Positions 1 through 10,500 of a DNA stretch of 64,000 nt are shown one piece after another. This DNA comes from Acanthosepion esculentum (Eukaryota; Mollusca; Cephalopoda; Sepiida; Sepiidae), in contig OZ038485.1 in NCBI GenBank assembly GCA_964036315.1, positions 77,140,960 through 77,204,959 on the forward strand, read 5' to 3'. Each line of letters opens with the position of its first letter. Position 1 is the first letter of the stretch. The notes under the pieces were generated by a model. It saw only the letters and a program-made list of their open reading frames with translations, did no database searches and was not told where the DNA came from. A program made the translations under genes and the position numbers.

Positions 1-250
1 TTTTGGTCTTATTTGGCTCTTGTAGAGATAGAGCATGGAAAGAGGAGCCAGGTACTTTCTGGAGTGGTACAGGGAGCCAACCATTTTTGCAGTGTCTTTA
101 GCAATGAATCATATATACGAGTTCCACTTTAGGTTGCATATAAGATTGTCCCAATAGACATTCCAGGCAAGAAGCCTTATTGAGAGTACTGGGGAGTTTG
201 TGTAGCAGTCCTCTATACTTGTTCTTGTGCTGGATTTGTTATCAAGCACT

Positions 251-797
251 TCAATGATTCTTTATAAAGACATCAACAGTGGATCTAGAGGAGCTAACTC
301 TATTTTGTTTATTGATCAAGAAGTTGTTACTGTTGAGGTGATTGATAAACTTCTTGTTAATAATAGCCTCAAAAAGTTTGCTGATGACACTGAGGAGGTT
401 GATGGGTGTATATAGATGAGTACTCACCCACATTCTTGTAAGCTGGGCATACAACTGACACCTTCCATAGAGCTAGGAAACATTTCTCCTTCAGGAAGTG
501 GTTAAACAATTTTGCCAAGATTAGAGATAGCTCTGGTCAAAGTTTCTTATAAACAACTACAAGAATTTTATCCATATACCAGTAGCCTTCATAAAGTCAA
601 CGCTTTTTATAAGTCTGGAAACTTCCTGAAGCAAGATAGATATGTTGCAAAGTTTGTGTTCTGTGAAAGTGAGGTAATTCCAGTAGGAGGTGGCCCTTGT
701 TATCTAGTGTAGAGTTAGAGGCAAAGTTCATTGCAAAGATCTTTAACTTATCTGATGCAGATGAGATGACTTCAGGACCACTTATGATGGAGGGCAC
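251..797 (-). pseudogene. LINE family A reverse transcriptase N-terminal part, broken
   Basis: Minus-strand fragments read as the linker and first blocks of a LINE reverse transcriptase. The segment 797-597 contains FASNSTLDNKGHLLLELPHF, a linker also recognisable in the family A copy at 36586-36401. The segment 454-251 contains INLLSVISKLFEAIINKKF followed by LINKQNRVSSSRSTVD, the RT block usually written as YRPISLLPV...KQYGFR. The polymerase core with the YADD box is not recognisable here. Several stops separate the pieces. Confidence 0.65.
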
Positions 798-1194
798 TGC
801 TGGTATGCCACTGAAGAAAATCTTATTTGAAATTTACGAGAACTTGCAGGAGCCAAGTTTCTTGTTTTCTACTTTGGCTTGGACTGCTCTTGCATAGATG
901 CTTTTCACATTTTCAAAGACTCTCTTGCATTGATTGCAAGCAGTTCTGAAAGTAGAACTTATACAAATAGTAGTAATGGATATGGTGAGATATGGTTGCA
1001 GGATATTCTGGCATCCAGCAGAGCTGGCTATTCAAACTTTGTTGGTACAATTTGTGGGAGATGAAACTTTCTACACCTAAAAGGACCCATTCAGAAATGA
1101 GGGAGGCTGTTTTGGCAGCTCTATTTCTAAACGGTGCTGAGACAGTAGCTTTGGTAATGTATGATCTGAAGTTATCTCAGTCAGCTTTGGTGTA

Positions 1195-1858
1195 TTAGTA
1201 GATTGTCCTATGAAATGGGACATCAGAGGAAGTCTTCAGTTTGGCATCAACTTTGACATTGACCAATGAGTGGTCTGAGATCCCCAATGGAGTTAACACT
1301 TCAACAGAACATTTGTTGAGAGAGGAAGTGAGAGAGAGGTCTTTGAGATTAGCATACATCAAAAACATGAGTAGGCTTATCCCCAATTTGGGTTGGTTTG
1401 TATGTTATCTAACATCAAGGCAGTATTAGCCTTCTTTATTGGTTATGTTTGAGTGTACTAACCATTCCTTGTAGTGTTCCACCACAAATATAAATGATAG
1501 CTGACAGGTGATCAGCGAAGATATCAATCTTCTCAGCTATTCTGTCAAACATGACAATACCATCATCCTGTGGGTGATAGCTTATGAAGACAAAGGACAA
1601 ACTATGAACAAGTGCAATGCAGAAGAACATGAATAGGAATTTTTGAAGTTTCCGCCACAGGAGAACCCATCCTTGGAATAAGCACCAAGCCCGTGGTAAT
1701 TCTGAGGGTCTGATTGTAAATTCCTGAACTGGAGTAGATTGGTTGAGTCCAGTTTCAGATAAGAACGTGAGGTTTGACCTCTTGAAGATGTACGTTAACT
1801 TCTGGATAGTTGGACAGTATAGGAGTTTACTTATTATGAATATACAATACTCATTCAT
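1195..1858 (-). pseudogene. LINE family A endonuclease domain, broken
   Basis: Two minus-strand open segments (1858-1436 and 1386-1195) read as one exonuclease-endonuclease-phosphatase domain of a LINE. Visible landmarks are LSETGLN, which corresponds to the catalytic-Glu block of this LINE family, then FISYHPQDDGIVMFD, then IYICGG (the region of the GDFN block, with the Asp-Phe-Asn lost), and finally LGISDHSLV, the SDH block near the domain end. PFHRTIY follows, as is usual after the EN in this family. The enzyme would nick target DNA for target-primed reverse transcription. The lost GDFN block and the gap between the two segments make it non-functional. Confidence 0.7.
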
Positions 1859-2464
1859 ATCTATCTAATTTTTTTTTTATCTATGGTAAAACATAAGTTA
1901 TATGTTAATCAGTTATAACTTAAAACAATTCTTTCTCATAAATAATGAATGAAATGAAACTGTGTAAATTTGATTTTATATTATCACTCCTTTAGATACA
2001 GGAGAGTGATCTTCGATGTCAAAGGGAGAAATCTATTATTTCAAATCTATCCAATAAAATCTGCAATATTCAAATGGTGTGAATACAAACAAAAATAAAT
2101 ATTATTTTATATGATAAAAAATCTAAATAGATGTAATATAAATGACCCCTGCAAATGGAAAGTTTCAATTTGGTCACATTTCAATTCATGCTACAATGTT
2201 ATAATACTAGATCATTGTTCTCCATTTTTCAAATTAGTCTCCCAACAAAACTCATTGGATTATTTCATTTTCCATTCATGTATGTATGCGTGCATGCATC
2301 ATTTCTATCATTAAAATTTACATTTGTAAAAGATATGAAAATAGGTAAATCAATATCTCTATTTTTCTCCTACATCCCGATTTTGTCAGTTTTATGCAAT
2401 TATAGTAGTGAATAGTATTAGTGCTGAATGAATATCCATAATCACCATTTACTTTCCTAAAATA

Positions 2465-2496
2465 TTAGGTCATCCCATAAGTTCTGTCCGAATTTT
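2465..2496 (+). repeat. Mariner 5' terminal inverted repeat
   Basis: The 32-bp repeat starting TTAGGTCATCCCATAAG follows a TA target dinucleotide. Its reverse complement at 3716-3747 differs at two positions (second base, and C to T at position 11). It is the transposase binding and cleavage site. Confidence 0.93.
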
Positions 2497-2648
2497 AACT
2501 TTTTGTTAAAATGAACAAAATTTAAAGAGTGTTTTATAATGTCTAATGGAGCTGAACATTATTTTTATGTTTAGATGCATTTAAACTGATCAAATTTTAT
2601 TTCAGAGAACAATAAAATTAAATTTTGTTTGATTAAAACCCTGCTAAC

Positions 2649-3671
2649 ATGGAAGTACCCAAGAATCATTTGAGGCATATAATGCTTTATGAGTTCAAGA
2701 AAGGAAACTCAGCAGCCAAAGTGGCTAGAAACATTCACTCAGTTTATGGAGAGGAATGTGTGAATGAAAGAACTTGCAGAAGATGGTTTGCAAAATTCAG
2801 AGGCGGAGATTTCACCCTTGAAGATGAAGATCAAACCGGATGTCCAGTTGAGTTTGATAAAAAGCTTTTAGAAGCAGCCCTTGAAGAAAATCCTGCTTTA
2901 TCAGTTAAGGAATTGGCAGTGGTTCTTAGTTCAAATCATACAACTGTTCATCATCATCTTCAACAACTTGGAAAAGTTCCTAAACTTGGAAAATGGGTGC
3001 CTCATGAATTGTCTGAAAACAACCTCAAATCCCGAGTTGACATCTGCTCTTGTCTCCATTCTCGCCAACTTGTTTCACCTTTTTTGGATAGACTTGTGAC
3101 TGGCAACGAAAAATGGATCTTTTATCAAAATGTTAAGCATTGTAGACAGTGGCTTGGTAAAGGGGAAGGACCACAGCTGAGAAGAGAACTTCATGGGCAA
3201 AAGGTTCTTCTTTCAATCTGGTGGGATTGCCAAGGAATAATCCATTTTGAATTCTTACCACCTAATGCAACAATTAATGCTCAAATATACTGTCAGCAAT
3301 TAGAGCATTTGAACCAAGCTTTGAGGAAAAAAAGACCTGTTCTAGTGAATCGAAAACGGGTGATGTTTCATCAGGACAATGCGCGAACACACACAGAAAG
3401 AATCACGTCACAAAAGATCGAAGAACTTAGTTGGGAGAAAATTCCTCATCCACCTTATTCTCCCGACCTTGCTCCTTCAGACTACCATTTGTTTTGTAGT
3501 TTACAGAATCATTTGGAAGAATCAGCTTTTGTAACACAGGAAATGGTTAAAACTGACATTTGTGAGTTCTTCAAATCAAATCCAAAAGAATTTTACAGTA
3601 ATGGAATTAGTAAGCTTGTTAATAGATGGAAGGAAGTCATAGATAATCAGGGAAAATACATTGTTGATTGA
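2649..3671 (+). CDS. Mariner transposase, unbroken but first catalytic Asp replaced by Asn
   Basis: A 340-residue mariner transposase, close to the usual 340-350. It would cut the element at its ends and paste it at TA sites. The N-terminal half has the helix-turn-helix DNA-binding domains (residues about 1-115, including ERTCRRWFAKF). The catalytic half has three expected acidic positions. The first sits in VTGNEKWIFYQN, where the family has GDEKW, so the Asp is Asn. The second is in MFHQDNARTH and the third in YSPDLAPSDYHLF, with exactly 34 residues between the two Asp residues. The ATG at 2649 is the first in frame after the 5' repeat and gives the expected N-terminus. There are no stops or frameshifts. 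The D-to-N change should abolish cleavage but leave DNA binding possible. Confidence 0.93.
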   Translation: MEVPKNHLRHIMLYEFKKGNSAAKVARNIHSVYGEECVNERTCRRWFAKFRGGDFTLEDEDQTGCPVEFDKKLLEAALEENPALSVKELAVVLSSNHTTVHHHLQQLGKVPKLGKWVPHELSENNLKSRVDICSCLHSRQLVSPFLDRLVTGNEKWIFYQNVKHCRQWLGKGEGPQLRRELHGQKVLLSIWWDCQGIIHFEFLPPNATINAQIYCQQLEHLNQALRKKRPVLVNRKRVMFHQDNARTHTERITSQKIEELSWEKIPHPPYSPDLAPSDYHLFCSLQNHLEESAFVTQEMVKTDICEFFKSNPKEFYSNGISKLVNRWKEVIDNQGKYIVD

Positions 3672-3715
3672 ATCTGTAATTAAATGTAACATTTGGTCAC
3701 TTGTTTTTTTTATTC

Positions 3716-3747
3716 AAAATTCGGACAGAACTTATGAGATGACCTGA
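3716..3747 (-). repeat. Mariner 3' terminal inverted repeat
   Basis: The mate of the 2465-2496 repeat, immediately followed by the TA target duplication at 3748-3749. Confidence 0.93.
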
Positions 3748-3749
3748 TA

Positions 3750-5560
3750 TATATAGTTCAGAAATTTTGAAATCAAATACTACTTATGCATTTGGAATGT
3801 GAGTATGATGTGAATTTATTATTTGAGGGTTAAAATTTTACTTAGAAAATAACTTTTACTTAATACTTTTGCTTTGTACATTTTTATAGATGCTTCAAAT
3901 ATCAAAATAACTCAATAGGAAGTAAAAGAAGTATATTTCTACCTTATTACTTATTTTATAAGTAAAATTTTAACCTTTAACTGAATAGGGGAGGCATTGT
4001 TCAAACTGAATTCACAATTAAATACACACAACTTAACATCAGTAGCATTTAATCATTAAAACATGGTGACTGTATGAAAGTAATAAAATGCCAAACACAC
4101 CTGTAAGGCAATTTGGTGGTTTATTGAATGACTAAGACTGGTAAACAGTTAAAAGCAGACTGCATAAAAGAGTGTTCATACTAATTAGTTGGTTTGTGTA
4201 TAGGTGCAAAATATATTGCTGTCTATTGTTATGTTTAATATAAAAACATGACAACAACCAGAAAGATACATGAGTAAAAATCACATCAGATGTACTGAAA
4301 TTATCTATTTTATTAATGACAAATATTTCAACAACTCTTACAATTTATTATAATGGAACTCATTTTGTTTTTTATTAAAATCCCAGAATTTTATGATAAT
4401 CAGATGAGACAGCTTTGCCTTTATTCAAACAAAATGATATATAAAATTTACAACCAAATTTTCATTTTTAAATATTTGAAAAAAACATTTCAGAAATATT
4501 TTTCATTTGTAAAGAAACCTTTGCTGAGAGAAATCAGAGACTATTAAAATAATGATTACTGCATATTTATCTTATTTACCATGTAATATATTGCAACTAT
4601 CTCTTACTTAAAAGAAATTTAATTGTTAGATTTAATGGAAACAGATAACAGAAATTCATGGATGAGTTTACACAAGAACATTAAATATAAAAATCTTTTA
4701 TTTTAAAATATGAGAGAGAAAATGAACATATTGCATGATCAGAATCAAGATTTCCCTTTAGCATACTGACAAAGAAAAATGTTATCTGGGAAATCTTTAC
4801 ATTCTAACCACTAAAATTTGTAATGTTCTCTATTTGGCTATATATGGCATAATCTCTAACACTTGTGTTAGTCTATCACTGATTTACTAGCTTCCACCAT
4901 ATTGTGCTGACTGAAAAAAAAGATGATTTATAAAAAGAAAAACCAAATCATCGGAATTATTAAAACAAAAAGTAAAAATGGCTGCTTTCAATTTAAAGTT
5001 GTATTCATTTAATTTGGTAATACAATCATGGTAGAGTTGGATTTTACTTTGAACACACTTTAGAATATTCTGTAGCATGAAGGATTCCTATTACTGTTAC
5101 TGAATATATAAGAAATTTTATGTGTGCATGCATGTTTTTACTCTCTAGCCATACAGAAATTGGATACAAAAAAATTATCTGTATCTATCTTTTTATTGTC
5201 AGACCAAAAAAAATTGGACATAAAGAAATTATCTGAGTTTAACTTCCTCTAAAAGATGGATAATTTATTCACAGTCAGACCTCCAAAGATAGAAAGAATG
5301 GAAAAATAGTATCTCAGTTTATTTAGAACACCTTTCCAATTCCTAGGGCATGTGTCTCAAGTTTAAAAAGAAAAAACTTTTTACTATCACTTGTAAAATC
5401 TGGGTAGGAATCCATAGTGCCACCTACCTCCTCTACTACTTTTGTAATTTATTCATAAATTACAAAACATAAAAATTAAAGTTCATTTTTTGTTCATCAA
5501 AATCATGCATAGTACACGCAAAACAAAAATAGTTTATTTCCTTTTTCCTTTAAGAAAAAT
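3750..5560. other. AT-rich interval without recognisable genes
   Basis: Very AT-rich sequence with only short chance reading frames. There is an A/T homopolymer run near 5560-5575. I see no transposon ends, tRNA-like boxes or long repeats. Confidence 0.6.
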
Positions 5561-5575
5561 TTTTTTTTTTTTCAT

Positions 5576-5660
5576 GGGACCCCCTCAGGTTGAAGTTCAA
5601 ACAGTCTGTTTTATGGGAACCTCTCAAATTGAAGTTCATACAGTCAGTTTCTTGAACACA
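5576..5660 (+). repeat. Short direct repeat, about 45-bp unit
   Basis: Two adjacent copies of a unit containing GGTTGAAGTTCAAACAGTC and AATTGAAGTTCATACAGTC, each preceded by a TATGGGACC-like stretch. Copy number is about two and they have diverged. Origin unknown. Confidence 0.45.
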
Positions 5661-5712
5661 GCATGCAACAAAAAAAAAACTGCTTTTTTTTCCTTTTTTT
5701 TTTATACTACTG

Positions 5713-5912
5713 GGGAAACATCATCACAACACATGATCTCCCATAACAGGAAGTGTCACTGTATATGACATTCCACCATTTCACAGACCCACAACAGGAA
5801 GCATCATCACACGTGACCTTCCAACATTTTGCCCCACTCCAGTAAAACAGAAATCATCATCACATAACCTTCCAAAATTTCACTCCACCCCTATAATAGG
5901 AAGCAGCATCAT
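5713..5912 (+). repeat. Degenerate tandem repeat, about 50-bp unit, about 3.5 copies
   Basis: Successive units start AACAGGAAG (5746), AACAGGAAGCATCATCACA (5794), AACAGAAATCATCATCACA (5847) and ATAGGAAGCAGCATCATG (5896), each with a CCTTCCAAMATTTCACYCCAC-like middle. Unit lengths are about 48, 53 and 50 bp. It looks like a decayed minisatellite and I recognise no coding potential. Confidence 0.6.
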
Positions 5913-6212
5913 GCCTGCTCCAATGTGACAAGAAACATCTTAATCTTTGCAGTTTTTTATCAACACAGTAAAAAATTTTAAAACATCCTTCAGAGTTTTG
6001 ATCCTTTATGTTAGGAAAAATTACATTCAACCACAAGTACAAAATGCTTTCTCTTCCTCATGACTGGAAGTATTTTAATTTTTATAATTCTTTTTTATCA
6101 AATCTTAATAATTCAAACTCTTCCCACTTAATCTGTGACACTGAGGCCATGAATTGGTTAGATGTTGATTCTGAGCAGGGAAGGGTTAAGCTCAAAATGG
6201 AATATAAGCTGG

Positions 6213-6243
6213 AAGAGAGAGGGGGGAGAGAGAGAGAGAGAGA
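6213..6243 (+). repeat. GA-rich microsatellite
   Basis: A purine run GAGAGGGGGG followed by seven GA dinucleotides, next to a GGAAG-rich stretch. Confidence 0.7.
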
Positions 6244-7017
6244 TTTTATTTAGTGGATATGGAGTCATCTGGATATCTCCTAAAGTTTTTTTTTAATCTA
6301 TCAAGAGTCTGGCATACGGATGAATTCCTTGAGGAATTAAGAAAGCACATATCATTGATGAGGAGAGAGACAGATGGGACTTAAATTATGCTGACAAAAA
6401 TGAATTGGAAAATTTAAACAAACAAACCACTTTAAGGATCAAACTTATGAAGACAGAGCCTGTCATTGACAAGCATGTGATCTAGTTTATATTTTTGCTA
6501 GACAGAGATAAGTTCAGGAATGAAGAAATAATTATAACTCTTCCTTGAGGAATCAAGAGAATTAAAATTAATGACTAGAATAAAACTACACCCTTTTGCC
6601 CACAAACTTTAAATATTAGATTTGTCACAAATACAGTTATGCCTGCTCTGGGAAGTAGGCTTAGGTTGAATGATAAGAAGGAATGAGGAGAATTTAACAC
6701 CATCTGTATGGAATGATGGTATGAGATGTAAAGTGGAGCAGGTTGGAGTTGAAAGGAGGAGCAATCCCTGGAACTACTCCCAAGAAGGTGGATAATTCTC
6801 CAAATTTGGAAAGTTGATTAAGAAAGCAGAAATAGGGAACAAAAAACCATTATTAGGATTAATGGGAAAGTTGAGAAATCATCAATTCCCCAGAACTCTT
6901 CAGTCCCACACCAGTTTTGGTGCAAATAAGCAGGATAACTTTGAGAGCTTGAAGACTTGCACTGCAAATCACTAGAGAGATTGATGCAGGAAGGGTTCAT
7001 TTTTGTTGTACTAAGAA
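6244..7017. other. Interval without recognisable genes
   Basis: Moderately AT-rich, purine-biased sequence on the plus strand. No element ends or plausible coding frame seen. Confidence 0.5.
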
Positions 7018-7067
7018 CTATATAAACCAATTGAAGATTAACCCAATGAATCTTTTGTTTTTATTTT

Positions 7068-7240
7068 TCATTGTGAAGATATTTCTTCCCATAATATAGC
7101 ACCCAGCATGGCTTGAACCAGCACTGTGATTACTATGACCTTCAATTTTCCACTGCTCTGGTATGCAGTACTCAGCTGAATCTGTACCACCCCCAATTTC
7201 ATTGCACTGCAACCATATAAGTAATTTTTGCCAAACTTAC
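7068..7240 (-). pseudogene. Possible decayed exon, weakly C2-domain-like
   Basis: On the minus strand, downstream of the solo LTR, a stop-free segment contains LGVVQIQLSTAYQSSGKLKV followed by IVITV. The pattern of a Gly-x-x-Gln-Ile strand, then a short loop and Gly-Lys-Leu-x-Val-x-Val, resembles the first strands of synaptotagmin/RIM-type C2 domains. A TTGCAG that could serve as a splice acceptor precedes it on the minus strand. A second frame across the same bases is also open, so the reading is ambiguous. No other C2 strands are visible nearby. Treat as a weak lead only. Confidence 0.18.
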
Positions 7241-7553
7241 TGTTGTGGATTCTGGGATGAAATCCAGTATCAAATAATAACAAACGCCAAGAATGAATAT
7301 AGGAAAATAAATGTATTAACGTAATAATACAAACTGGTAATACAGGTTAGTAGTTCCAGGAATGCGGGTTAGTAGCAAAATATATATATAGTCTTTGATA
7401 TCAACGTATTGCTGTATGACTTCTTACTGAGTCTACGTGCTCGTTACTGTTACTCTTGCACCGTCTGACTGTCTGCCCGGGTATTCACTGGCAGTAGTAT
7501 ATGTATACCCTGGGTGAGTCCATTTGTGTAAAAAAGGGGGAGACCCCTCAACA
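7241..7553 (-). mobile_element. Solo LTR (313 bp) with 5-bp target duplication
   Basis: A 313-bp block beginning TGTTGTGG and ending CCTCAACA, so it has the TG...CA termini of an LTR with a 5-bp inverted terminus. It is flanked by the identical pentamer CTTAC at 7236-7240 and 7554-7558, the target-site duplication length of Gypsy integrases. No internal region is present, so LTR-LTR recombination has removed it. On the minus strand the LTR ends in CCACAACA, as do the Gypsy LTRs at 16705 and 21342, which is why I favour minus orientation. The body does not match those LTRs, so it is a different family. Confidence 0.82.
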
Positions 7554-7558
7554 CTTAC

Positions 7559-10500
7559 CTTACTAGTTTTGAAAATATCTCTTCCTCTCACAGTTGAGTT
7601 TTCCCAAATGCTCTTGTAGTATCACTCATACTAACAAAATCATCATACTGATTTGTTAATTGTTACAGTCAGTCCTCCTAGCTACTTTTTGGATTATTAT
7701 CTCAGTATTAATGTATTCCAAGACTACTCCATCCAAATAATTATGAGTTAAGTTAGTAGATTCCGGTCTTCTTTTTCAAGAGCTCTGTCCATTGATAAAA
7801 CATCCCTATATTTTCTATCCATTTGGAGATGTGATGTAGTAGAAGATCATTATCTAATCTAGCCATACTTGTGACTAAAAAATACCACTAATAACAACAA
7901 AAGAAATGCCAGTAAGATTCTTTTTTAGTCTTTATGTTTTAATTTCAGAGCCAGATAGTGCAGATTTTCTAAAATCTGTTGGCTCTACTCTGAAGATAAG
8001 TCTTTTAGTTCTATTTTTCCCAGGATAGATCTGGTACTGAAGATTTCATATTAAATACAGCAGTTTTTTGTGTTTTAAAAGAAATCCTGAAAGCACTTTT
8101 TTGTGTGCGATCATTGCTTGATTAGAATACCACTGAAGGACATTTTGACTAGTGCAGAAAGATTTAATATATTATAACATGTTGACATGTGTTGTCTTGA
8201 CCTCCAAATTAAATCTACTGGTAAGAAGAATATGTCAACTTCTAGTAACTCAGGTAATGATCAGCAATTAAGACTTTGGATGAGTGAAATATCACAAGTG
8301 TTGCTGATGATAAGGAAAACAATTTTAACTCATCACAGTCAGTGGCAGTACTACAACACAAATACTGAGACATTATCAATATAAAGTAGATGTTGCAAAT
8401 CTTTAAATAAAACCTGTCTTCTATAAGAAAATGATTGCTTTTATTGATTTTGACACTATTTTAGTACTTTCTTATGTTTAGGCACTAGAAATGCTTAAAT
8501 TAATGTGTAGGATCAACATTAGTTTGAAATTGGGATATTTCTTACCAAGACCAGTGGCAATCAAACTTCTAACAAAAGCATTTTGTAGCATTTGTAAAAA
8601 CAGAGTTAACTTTGCCTCTTTTCTCATATTTTACTCTTTCATCTGATAATCTATATTTCTGTTCTTTCTAAAAACAGAAACATCAAATGCTATCATCATC
8701 ATCTTAGCACAATAGCAAGAATGAGGCTCTATTTTGTGGATTTTTGCAATCAAAATAATAGTCTTAAAATAGTCATCAGGCTCACCAAAACAGCAGTAAC
8801 AATGTATACAGCAACTGATCCTATCTATTACTTTTTGAGACTTGTTTGTCAGAGATAAGAAAATGGAAGTTAATCAAGTTGGAAGTAATAATATAAAGAT
8901 GAAAGTTAGGATTGTAAGTTTGAATGCATTAACACTTTGGACTTCATCAAGAATATAAATTTCAATTTCATCCTTGTCTTTTGTCCAATAAATTTCTCAA
9001 AACTCTTCTTGAGCTTATTTATAATGAACAATAACTCAGTGTAATATCACTAAACGGCATAATTTAATCGCATATTACAGAACTATAAGAAATTGAGTTT
9101 TATCCATGGTCATGGATTCAATGCAAAAAGATTTCTGATTTTATATAAAACAAACTCTTTCACAAAATAGTCACTATGGATGTGACTTCAATAGTTGCCA
9201 TTATTTTTGTCAATCTCTAAGAGTACAAATGATGATGGTGAATTCTTATACTTCAAGCAATATCCCAGTCAATGAAGTAAACATTAGGTCTTCTACATCA
9301 ACTGTTAGTAACCAATAAATTATATCTTTTATCGATAATTCATTCAGGAAAAGTAATATCAGGCAAAATATTCAGAGCAAAAATGAATAAATTCCTTATT
9401 TTGAATTTTTCCATGGATGTTTTTTCTAATCCATATTAACCAAGTAAATTAGTCAAAAATTTTACATTTGTATGACTTTCATAGTGATTCTCTTAGCTAA
9501 TACAAAATTTATGTTTGAAAATAGACTTATGGCACTTAAGTATGATAACTTCCCATTATAAATAAATACAAACAAAAGAAAAAAAAAATATTTGTACCAT
9601 GATCAAATTGCCTGACCTACTTCTCCCCTTGTGTCATAATGAGTTATTTGTTTACAGGTTTCTTACTTCTTCCCGACCTCTGCTAAACACCTGGCCTTTG
9701 TCCATATAATAGGACATAAAACATATTGAGCAAGTTCACTCAATACCTAAAGGCAAAACATAAGAGTACATCTAAACTATATGCTTATCTAATCTTCTCT
9801 TTTTAATCAATGCTATTTTTACTTGAGGTCAAATGAATAGATGTTCTCTTTGTCAAAAAGACTTGTTTACATACATCTAATTCTAATAAATTGCAAACCC
9901 ATATTAATAGTTCATCATACTGTTTAGGGTTTTTATTCCAAACAAGGTAGTGTCCATGCCCCTTGTAAGGCTTTCAATACGTCTATAAGATATTTTAATA
10001 TTTACTACACAGGTTTGCTCTTACTAATCTAGGTTTTTTTCATTCTTCTGTGATATTGCAAAGTGTAATTTAAAATTTTGTAGTGCTCATATCACCTTAA
10101 ATTGGAAAAATGTTATGTTAAATTATTGTTTGTTTTTATTGCAATAGATTTCACTACTTACTATTATATAAAAAAAATGGCACAGTTAATATCCAGTATG
10201 TATTATTATTATGAATATTAAAACTAGTGGTTTCTTTTTATTAAATGCTAAGTAGCAACTATTTATAGATAAAGAATGTGATCAACAAGTCATGAAAACA
10301 GAAGGTTTTAGATATATTAAGATGACTAACTTAGTATAGAAAACTAAACTATTAGTTGTTATAACACTAAGCAAAATCTGGTGTACGGTTATATTCATAA
10401 AATACCCAATGGTGAATAAACTTATAAGCAATGGCTCATGAATTGCATGCTAACTTTTGTAATAAATGTATCTATATATTTCATAGTCAATATTTCAATA

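Larger units (their letters stand above)
1..1858 (-). mobile_element. Non-LTR retrotransposon relic, LINE family A copy 1
   Basis: Minus-strand remains of a CR1/Jockey-like LINE, cut by the left window edge. Reading from 1858 down to 1 gives an AP-type endonuclease domain (about 1858-1195), then the linker leading into the reverse transcriptase (about 797-597), then the start of the reverse transcriptase (about 454-251). The order is correct for an EN-RT open reading frame, but stops and frameshifts break it throughout. The segment near 20-200 matches the C-terminal side of a related relic at about 35420-35640, which supports a common family. It looks old and immobile. Family assignment rests on my recognition of the EN and RT motifs, not on a search. 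Confidence 0.75.
2465..3747 (+). mobile_element. Complete mariner transposon (1283 bp)
   Basis: A full mariner element bounded by TA dinucleotides at 2463-2464 and 3748-3749. It begins TTAGGTCATC and ends GATGACCTGA. The 32-bp terminal inverted repeats differ at only two positions. One transposase gene lies inside, with about 180 bp upstream and 75 bp downstream, as is normal for this family. Terminal sequence and the DD34D spacing fit the mariner clade of the Tc1/mariner superfamily. The intact frame and nearly identical repeats suggest a fairly recent arrival. Confidence 0.93.

Noticed and set aside
5713..5912. A CRISPR array
   Set aside because: Units are contiguous and diverged with no unique spacers, and the DNA is eukaryotic.
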